From the NCBI GenBank assembly GCA_018398765.1, contig JAHBMJ010002967.1, forward strand, positions 1 through 14,957: 14,957 nucleotides of DNA. Reading direction: 5' to 3'. The first letter of the stretch is position 1, and every line of letters starts with the position of its first letter. The notes beneath the pieces were generated by a model. The model saw only the letters and a program-made list of their open reading frames with translations. It was not told the DNA's origin and searched no databases. Source of the stretch: Chromera velia. Taxonomy: Eukaryota; Sar; Chromeraceae. Positions 9,012-14,957 of this stretch are shown piece by piece. Both the position numbers and the translations under genes were made by a program.

Positions 9012-9480
9012 CTTTGAAAGTCTAGGATCACTTCGTTTTTTTTCTGACAATTTCATCACACCTAAGTTAGTCGAACTATTTCATCACACCTGTTGTGACA
9101 CAATTATTTGTGTCACTGGGACTAGTATATAGGGTATTGTATTACAATTTGAATTGTCTCATACTATAGTTTCAGTGTACTAATCAAAACTATTCAATCT
9201 GGTATAAACTACTAAACTCCACTGCGTTTCATTGTGATATGTTCTTATACTAATCTCAGTATCGATCAAAAATGATGATAGAATAAAATCTAGTGTTAAA
9301 AAAAAATTAGGGTCGTGCTGTAGTGCGGAATGATTGGGAACGACTTAATTGCTAAGCTTATTTGTAATAGTCACTTAAAATAGTCTGTTATAGTCTATAA
9401 ATGGTGAACGCTCATGGCAAACCATTAATTCATAGTCGAATCCTAGAGTTGAATCACAAACTTATCAAAACATGAAAAGA
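9012..9480. other. AT-rich intergenic stretch with short direct repeats
   Basis: Contains the 13-mer TTTCATCACACCT twice (9051-9063 and 9079-9091). A perfect 9-bp hairpin GTGACACAA-ttat-TTGTGTCAC follows at 9095-9116. The remainder is AT-rich with no open frame of interest. Confidence 0.55.
9095..9116. repeat. Perfect hairpin GTGACACAA-ttat-TTGTGTCAC
   Basis: Nine paired bases and a four-base loop. The arm is the same word as the inverted repeat at 8522-8547. No U-tract follows and the setting is eukaryotic, so it is not called a terminator. Confidence 0.7.
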
Positions 9481-9880
9481 GAACGACTAAATGATGGTCA
9501 AATGGAATGCAGAGCTAAATCTCCATGATGGTGGAACTACTTTATGAAATAGTCTGTCCGTCAATGCAGAGTAGAACGAACAGCCGAAAGGCGTTCGATC
9601 AGCTAGTGCTGCATGAAGTGAATCGATCTGAACTGGCTGGTGCTGAATGCGCATGGCACAAATCGTACAAAATCGAATGCGCACACGGCAATCCTATCCC
9701 GGCCAGCACGGCGCTTCGGCACTGCGCGGCACGGCCTGCACACTCGGCCCGCTGGGTCCAGAAGCAAGCATGGATACGCGGCAGGCTGGTACCCTATACT
9801 TCAACTATATAGAGACAATTAGTGAAAATATATATTCTAGCATATATTAATATACTAGTCGATACTAGTAATATTACAGT
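9481..9880. other. Intergenic stretch, no supported gene
   Basis: The sequence is more GC-balanced at 9560-9790 than its surroundings and carries overlapping open frames on the plus strand (the longest is 9525-9812, 95 codons). None has a recognisable domain. The word gaatgcgca occurs twice (9647 and 9675). It could be a degenerate transposon fragment but nothing proves that. Confidence 0.4.
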
Positions 9881-10380
9881 CCCCCCGCCCCCCTCCATTT
9901 GGCGCCTGTGGCGCAAAGAGACAATTTGTTTGTTTTCATGGGTATTGTAGAGTCTTGGCAGAGTGGGGGGGGGCCGTGACAAAATTCTGGTATCGGTTGG
10001 TACCCGATATTGCCCAATGGATAAGGGAAGGGGGGGGGTTCCACCGCTGAAAGGCGCAGATACGGTGGTTGTAGGTGGTTGGACCTTTCGTGGTATGCCT
10101 AAAAACATGACTGATGTCCAGGCCAATCTAGGCCAATCTTGGCCACCACGCCGATACCGCCTTATGTATTGGGGGGGAAGGGGGTCAAGAGATGCATGGT
10201 ATTGGAATGTATCGGACACCACTCGGCCGATACCAGAATTTTGTTACGGCTCCAGAGGGCGGCGAAGGGTGCGCCGCCGCACGGCCAGGACGGCAGGCAC
10301 CATGGCACCATGCAACATGGGGCCCGGCATGCATGCCATGGCCCCCGGCCATGGTATCTGTTAAGGCCCTTAGCCGCACC
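9881..10380. mobile_element. Candidate MITE-like element with 23-bp inverted repeats, in a G-tract-rich region
   Basis: A 23-bp sequence at 9974-9996 (begins CCGTGACAAAATTC, ends GGTATCGG) recurs inverted at 10227-10249 with one mismatch (22/23). This defines a 276-bp unit. Sub-terminal copies of TATCGG/CCGATA sit just inside each end, and CCGATACC recurs in the middle (about 10151). The unit carries no long plausible gene. Long G or C runs occur at 9883-9896, 9965-9973, 10030-10038 and 10171-10186. No target-site duplication was recognised at the 23-bp ends, so the true outer boundary may differ. Confidence 0.5.
10336..10354. repeat. GC-rich hairpin CCATGGCC-ccc-GGCCATGG
   Basis: Perfect 8-bp arms around a CCC loop, within a GC-rich patch that also has repeated ccatg words (10298-10340). 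No function is assigned. Confidence 0.6.
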
Positions 10381-10975
10381 TATAGAAAAAAAAAAGTCGA
10401 ATTACCAATAAATCGGGTTACATTTGCCTTTCGGGACCCGCTTTCCGGCAACTGTATACAGCGCGTGGCGAATATGCATGCACCTTTTGTCTAACCTTGA
10501 TGTATCAGTACACATATGCAAAAAGTTTAACACACATGGAAAGGAATTGTACGTAGCTAGATTCGATCATCTGTGTAGTTTTCGAGGAAGGCGATAAAGT
10601 ACACCGTCTAAGTGAAGCTGTTCTGAATTGCTCCGTTATTTGACTATGCTACCAAGCTCAGTGGCAAGTTAAGACATGCCGCCTTACAGAGTCAAGAGTA
10701 AGCCACACCACGATTGAGTGCGCTTGACAAAGAGGAAAAACGGTTAATTTGATCTGCCGGAACCTCTTTTTGCCCGTCTTCTTTCTCTCTACTTGGCCCC
10801 TCTTATCGTTCTTCAGCACCTGGTTTCTCGACTTCTTTCTACCTCCACTTGAGGATTTGGGGCGTAAAATAATGCAAAATACTGTCTATATATAGTATGT
10901 GTTGCTGTGGATACTGTAGTATTCACTTTAAAATGTTGTGGAGATGCTGTGGTATGGGTTCAGCGCTTGGTGAGT
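10381..10975. other. Intergenic stretch, no gene seen
   Basis: Mixed-composition sequence with no open frame of note, no tRNA-like fold recognised and no clear repeat. A pyrimidine-rich patch (cttctttctctctacttgg, about 10778-10840) and a purine-rich patch near 10730 are the only compositional features. Confidence 0.5.
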
Positions 10976-11126
10976 TTAAGAGGGAGAGATGTGAGCAGAA
11001 GCCGTTTGGGCCTGTGGATAAAGCTAGGTAAGTAAGTGTATGAACAGAAGCCGTTTGGGGGTGTGGGTGAATGTTTGGGCATGTGGGTGCACGGGCATGG
11101 AAAGTGTGTCTGCAATAACAGAATCC

Positions 11127-11986
11127 GCTTAGGCCTACAGGTAGATGAATGAAGAGAGACAGAGAGAGCGAACGTGTTTATGAGTATGTATGAGTTTGTG
11201 AACAGAAGCCGTTTGGGTATGCGGGCGAGACAAGGAGAACAAGTGTGTGAACAGAAGCTACTTAGGCCCATGGATGAATGAAGAGAGATCAATTGTGTGT
11301 CATTGAAGAAAAGCCGCTTGGGCCACTGGTTAGGCCTGTGGATGAATGAAGAGAGATCAACTGTGTGAACAGAAACATATAGAAGCCGTTTGAGCCTGTG
11401 GATGAGTGAAGAGAGACAGGGAGAACGAGTGTGTAAACAGAAGCCGTTTGGACGTGTGGGTGAATGAAGGGAGAAAAGGAGATACAAGGAGAGCGAGTGT
11501 ATGAATAGAAGCCATTTGGGTGTGTGGGTGAATGAAGGGAGACAAGGAGATACAAGGAGAGCAAATGACATTGTATGAACAGAAGCCGCTTAGGCGTGCG
11601 GGCGAAGAAAGAGAGATAAGGAAAACGAGCATATAAACAGAAGCTAGGAACAGGAGCCGTTTAGGCCCGTAGATAAATGAGGAGAGATCAATTGTGTGTC
11701 ATTGAATAAAAGCCACAGTGACTCGAGCCTATGGCTAGGCCTGTGGATGAATGAAGAGATATCAAGTGTATGAACAGAAGCCGCTTGGGCCTGCTGATGA
11801 ATTAAGAGAGACAGAGAGAGTCAGTATGTGAACAGAAGCCGTTTGAGCATGTGGGTGAATGAAGAGAAACAAGGAGATACAAGGAGAGCAGGTGTGTGAA
11901 CAGAAGCCGCTTAGGCCTCATGCAGTGAATCAATGAAGAATAATGAAGAGAGACCTGGAGAGCGAATGTGATATATAGGAGTGTAT
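11127..11986. repeat. 860-bp block, first of two exact copies
   Basis: Identical as far as I compared it, including indel-prone and degenerate units, with 11988-12847. The offset is 861 because of one intervening N. The block ends in gatatataggagtgtat and the second copy starts at gcttaggcctacagg. Confidence 0.9.
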
Positions 11987-11987
11987 N
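11987..11987. other. Single N: probable contig junction
   Basis: This is the only ambiguous base in the window, and it sits exactly between the two identical 860-bp blocks. Some scaffolders write a single n where adjacent contigs appear to overlap but were not merged. Confidence 0.85.
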
Positions 11988-12847
11988 GCTTAGGCCTACA
12001 GGTAGATGAATGAAGAGAGACAGAGAGAGCGAACGTGTTTATGAGTATGTATGAGTTTGTGAACAGAAGCCGTTTGGGTATGCGGGCGAGACAAGGAGAA
12101 CAAGTGTGTGAACAGAAGCTACTTAGGCCCATGGATGAATGAAGAGAGATCAATTGTGTGTCATTGAAGAAAAGCCGCTTGGGCCACTGGTTAGGCCTGT
12201 GGATGAATGAAGAGAGATCAACTGTGTGAACAGAAACATATAGAAGCCGTTTGAGCCTGTGGATGAGTGAAGAGAGACAGGGAGAACGAGTGTGTAAACA
12301 GAAGCCGTTTGGACGTGTGGGTGAATGAAGGGAGAAAAGGAGATACAAGGAGAGCGAGTGTATGAATAGAAGCCATTTGGGTGTGTGGGTGAATGAAGGG
12401 AGACAAGGAGATACAAGGAGAGCAAATGACATTGTATGAACAGAAGCCGCTTAGGCGTGCGGGCGAAGAAAGAGAGATAAGGAAAACGAGCATATAAACA
12501 GAAGCTAGGAACAGGAGCCGTTTAGGCCCGTAGATAAATGAGGAGAGATCAATTGTGTGTCATTGAATAAAAGCCACAGTGACTCGAGCCTATGGCTAGG
12601 CCTGTGGATGAATGAAGAGATATCAAGTGTATGAACAGAAGCCGCTTGGGCCTGCTGATGAATTAAGAGAGACAGAGAGAGTCAGTATGTGAACAGAAGC
12701 CGTTTGAGCATGTGGGTGAATGAAGAGAAACAAGGAGATACAAGGAGAGCAGGTGTGTGAACAGAAGCCGCTTAGGCCTCATGCAGTGAATCAATGAAGA
12801 ATAATGAAGAGAGACCTGGAGAGCGAATGTGATATATAGGAGTGTAT
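11988..12847. repeat. 860-bp block, second exact copy (likely unmerged contig overlap)
   Basis: Exact repeat of 11127-11986. The end of the upstream contig equals the start of the downstream contig, which is what an unmerged overlap looks like. Neighbouring minisatellite units diverge from each other substantially, so a genuine recent 860-bp duplication beginning exactly at an N is less likely. Confidence 0.8.
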
Positions 12848-12859
12848 CCTCCTATTAGA

Positions 12860-13012
12860 ACACCGGGGGGGGGGGGGCATCCAAGCTTGCTCCGTTATGC
12901 CCGTAGATGGTGGGACGGGCATCGGGTGCTTCATGCCCGATACGCTGGACACCGCCCCCCCCGGCGTCCGCTGCTACGAGCCCGTGCGAGAAGGGATACC
13001 CCCCCTCGGTGT
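12860..13012. mobile_element. Small palindromic element with poly-G ends, copy A
   Basis: The left end is ACACCG followed by a G run (12865-12877, 13 G) then CAT. The right end, CCCCCCCTCGGTGT (12999-13012), is its near reverse complement, ACACCGAGGGGGGG. Internal stems are TGCCCGT/ACGGGCA (12898-12904, 12915-12921) and ATCGGG/CCCGAT (12921-12926, 12936-12941). The 153-bp unit has no credible gene. A shorter relative lies at 13798-13862. It interrupts the minisatellite that resumes at 13879. Confidence 0.5.
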
Positions 13013-13052
13013 CCATGCGGAGTTGCCCACCGAGGCTGACGTTCAGCTTTTT

Positions 13053-13072
13053 AATGCATGCATGCATGCATT
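13053..13072. repeat. Perfect 20-bp palindrome of ATGC units
   Basis: AATGCATGCATGCATGCATT is fully self-complementary, followed by a T run (to 13080). A second short palindrome TTGCATGCAA is at about 13096. The alternating purine-pyrimidine run could favour cruciform or Z-DNA. Confidence 0.85.
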
Positions 13073-13080
13073 TTTTTTTT

Positions 13081-13740
13081 AGAGGCCTATGGCATTGCAT
13101 GCAACGACGCTCCATAACATGTTTTGTGTATGCAAACCGGGGAAAGTCTCTCAAAATTATGTGGACCATCTTTGAAACTCAAACCGCATAACCTATCATC
13201 AACGTTTAAAATTAATTTCAACTCCCATGCACCTGAACATGCCTGAACAGCAACACCCACCCAACCAAGGGGGTCCATAGGCTTATCAGAACGTATCGGG
13301 GTGACTTTATGTTGGGGTAGTCAGGTGTTCCAACGTTTTCTTCTCCTTCCTCAGTCCTTCTCTTTGCATGTAATTGGTGTATCGCATTTATACATGGTGT
13401 CTCGATGGACCGAGATCGAGTACATGCATGTATGACTCTATCGCCTTTCCCTCTATTGCCTTTCCTTCTCCTCTCAGCATTTCTCACTGTTTAGAGATCG
13501 AAAAATTACTGATGACTTGCACAGTCATTGACAAGTTGCATATAAATGAGATCGCACACAATTGTTAACTAAGCTAGTGACATATTAGTAACATGATTAG
13601 TTTGAAGATACTTTTAAATAGTGTCTGTTAGTTTAAGATATATTAGTGTTTTTAAGTTTTAAGATAGTCTTAGATAGTTGAAGAGATTTTAGGATATTGT
13701 ATAGCTGAGAAGTTAGGAGTTTTTTTTGTCCACCATTATG
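13081..13740. other. Intergenic stretch, no gene seen
   Basis: Mixed sequence to about 13555, with short open frames lacking any recognisable domain. After that comes an AT-rich tract (13560-13730) with imperfect repeats of ttagtttaagatat, ttttaagttttaagatag and tagatagttgaagag. Nothing was identified as an RNA gene. Confidence 0.5.
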
Positions 13741-13797
13741 CCTCACACCCCCCCACCATCCGTAGTCTGGCATGTTCAGATGACCTTATTCTGAATC

Positions 13798-13862
13798 ACA
13801 CCGGGGGGGGGGGCATCCACTCTCAGCTCTCATAGCGCTACACACCACCCCCCCCTCGGTAT
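13798..13862. mobile_element. Small palindromic element with poly-G ends, copy B
   Basis: The left end is ACACC plus 11 G (13803-13813) then CATCCA; copy A has the same order (ACACC, G run, CATCCA). The right end is CCCCCCCCTCGGTAT (13848-13862). The ends match copy A but the interior is only about 35 bp. It may be an internally deleted relative or a solo pair of ends. Confidence 0.4.
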
Positions 13863-13878
13863 CATACACCCCTATCAA

Positions 13879-14270
13879 ATGTGTAAACAGAAGCCATTTT
13901 GGGTGTTACGACGGTGTAAATGAATGAACACAGGCAGGGAAAGTGAGTGTGTGAAGCGGTGTGAGCAGGCTAGGTGAAGAAGAGCCGTTTGGGTGTATGG
14001 GTGAATGAAGAGGGACAAGGACTCACACAAGCATGATGTTTGCATGGGCGTGTAGGTATCTGAATGAATAGAGACAGCCTGTCACTAAGAGAGAATGAGA
14101 CTCGGTATGTAAACAGAACTTCAAACTGTTAGGGCTTGAAATAGAAATAAACAAAGAGAGACAAAGAGAGCAAGTGTGTGAACAAAAGCCGTTTGGGCGT
14201 GTGAATGTGAGAGTATTAATAGAAGCCGTCAACTTTGGGTATGTGGGGAAGTGATTGAAGACAGACAGGG
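13879..14270. repeat. Degenerate minisatellite, second segment
   Basis: The AACAGAAGCC-TTTGGG-GTG and GAATGAA-AGAGACA words of the 10980-12847 array reappear at about 13884, 13976, 14107, 14182 and 14218. Here they are more degenerate. This implies the two segments were once continuous and were split by the 12848-13878 island. Confidence 0.75.
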
Positions 14271-14277
14271 AAAATGA

Positions 14278-14382
14278 GGGAGTAAGTGAGTAAGCAAGTG
14301 AGACAGTAAGTGAGTGAATGAGTGAGGAAAGCAAGAATGACTCAGTGAGTCAGTGACTAAGTGTGTTAGTGAGTGAGTAAGT
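14278..14382. repeat. GAGT-type microsatellite, second tract
   Basis: Imperfect GAGT/AAGT/GACT repeats of the same family as 8764-8946, here directly following the minisatellite. Confidence 0.8.
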
Positions 14383-14644
14383 GGGCACAGTTAACTACAG
14401 CAACTAATACAGTAAGCGTAGCAAGCGTATAGTTTTGGTCTTGTATAACGTAGTGTTCAAACATTTTATAGACTAGCTAAGACTAGCTCACAGTCTCAGT
14501 CACAGATGATTTAAAAGAGCAAGTTGATAAGAGAAGGCGTATATAATGTTTGGCCACTACTAGAATGATCTATAAATGAAAGTAAATGAAAGATAATGAA
14601 AGAAACTTTAAGATTATAGCATATGTGTCTGTATGTAAAAGACC
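14383..14644. other. AT-rich intergenic stretch, no gene seen
   Basis: Contains a doubled gactagcta word near 14472-14487 and short aatgaaagtaaatgaaag repeats at about 14574-14604. No open frame of note. Confidence 0.5.
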
Positions 14645-14660
14645 TATATATATATATATT
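14645..14660. repeat. (TA)n dinucleotide microsatellite
   Basis: A short TA run inside AT-rich DNA. Confidence 0.85.
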
Positions 14661-14713
14661 GACTCCGTAAATAAAAAATAAAAATGTAAGTAGATTTAAG
14701 CGGTAGTGACCAT

Positions 14714-14769
14714 GTTTGATTTGATTTGATTTGATTTGATTTGAGGTAGGGCTTAAGCTCAAATCAAAT
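14714..14769. repeat. TTTGA pentanucleotide tract folding onto an inverted copy
   Basis: About six TTTGA units (14714-14743) end in ATTTGATTTGAG (14734-14745). After a 12-bp spacer comes its exact reverse complement CTCAAATCAAAT (14758-14769). This would form a 12-bp stem. Confidence 0.85.
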
Positions 14770-14812
14770 ATCCAGTCAGAGAGGACCTAGTATTTAAAGA
14801 CCTATCAAATAC

Positions 14813-14828
14813 GATCAAATATTTGATC
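14813..14828. repeat. Perfect 16-bp palindrome GATCAAATATTTGATC
   Basis: Self-complementary, and reuses the TCAAAT word of the neighbouring stem. The rest of 14829-14957 is AT-rich with nothing recognised. Confidence 0.85.
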
Positions 14829-14957
14829 AATGTGACTTTCAACCTCAAATATGAAGGTCCCGAAAAAACTTTTGTAAGTACCGATCCGTCACGCATGCTG
14901 ATTCAAATGAAAAATTTCAGAAAAACCTAAATCTTGATGGTTTGCTCTCAAAAAAAA

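Larger units (their letters stand above)
10980..12847. repeat. Degenerate minisatellite array, about 50-75 bp period
   Basis: The core (gtgtgtgAACAGAAGCCGTTT then gggcGTGTGGGTGAATGAAG and agagacaaggagagcgag) recurs about every 50-75 bp. Examples lie at about 10997, 11046, 11203, 11439, 11505, 11579, 11773, 11831 and 11900. Units vary in length and sequence. Because most units lack stops on the minus strand, long overlapping minus frames appear (for example 11571-10960) with repeated PNGFC..HT.SPCLS-like peptides. More than one frame is open, so I treat this as a repeat property, not a gene. The second half (11988-12847) is an exact copy of 11127-11986 and may not be real. Confidence 0.85.

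Noticed and set aside
9525-9812. 95-codon plus-strand frame in the 9.5-9.8 kb region
   Set aside because: No motif, no splice context, and codon use unlike the two real genes. Overlapping frames in the same stretch are equally open.
12897-13082. 61-codon plus-strand frame over poly-G element A
   Set aside because: Several frames on both strands are open because of the GC-rich palindromes. No domain was seen, and the frame ends in the ATGC palindrome and T run.

Overview
This looks like a piece of a eukaryotic nuclear genome from a single-celled alga with a secondary plastid. A stramenopile/heterokont or a chromerid would fit; I cannot settle which. The evidence is as follows. (i) A dihydropyrimidine dehydrogenase of the plant PYD1 type starts with a signal peptide followed by a short Ser/Arg/Ala-rich transit-like stretch, joined at an Ala-Phe junction (SNA|FTVS). 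That is the bipartite leader of proteins entering red-lineage secondary plastids. (ii) The neighbouring gene appears to contain a spliceosomal intron. (iii) Most of the window is noncoding and full of satellites, minisatellites, microsatellites and MITE-like inverted repeats.

Layout. 1-2548: about 2.7 copies of a 930-bp tandem repeat, with no convincing gene. 2549-2760: a short coding-like, cysteine-bearing segment of uncertain strand, possibly one exon. 2761-3769: AT-rich noncoding DNA. 3770-5961 (minus): a two-exon gene for a 613-residue protein. Its N-terminal region resembles the helical C-terminal part of MgsA/RarA/WRNIP1 clamp-loader-like ATPases, but it has no ATPase domain. 5962-6439: a divergent, probably shared promoter region. 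6440-7666 (plus): an intact single-exon PYD1 gene for pyrimidine catabolism, predicted to act in the plastid. 7667-9880: noncoding, with a GAGT-type microsatellite set in AT-rich DNA. 9880-10380: a G-tract-rich, inverted-repeat element. 10980-14270: a degenerate minisatellite of roughly 50-75 bp period, interrupted by an island (12848-13880) carrying two small palindromic elements with poly-G ends. 14271-14957: microsatellites and AT-rich palindromes.

An important caveat for any user: the single N at 11987 separates two exact 860-bp copies (11127-11986 and 11988-12847). This is the signature of two overlapping contigs placed end to end without being merged, so the duplication is probably an assembly artefact.

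Only two genes are well supported. They are divergent and share an upstream region, but one is probably DNA-transaction related and the other is pyrimidine catabolism, so there is no strong case for a joint pathway. I did not find a clear new multi-gene system. The most unusual items are the stand-alone MgsA/RarA-C-like protein with its basic, disordered second exon, and the poly-G-ended inverted-repeat elements.
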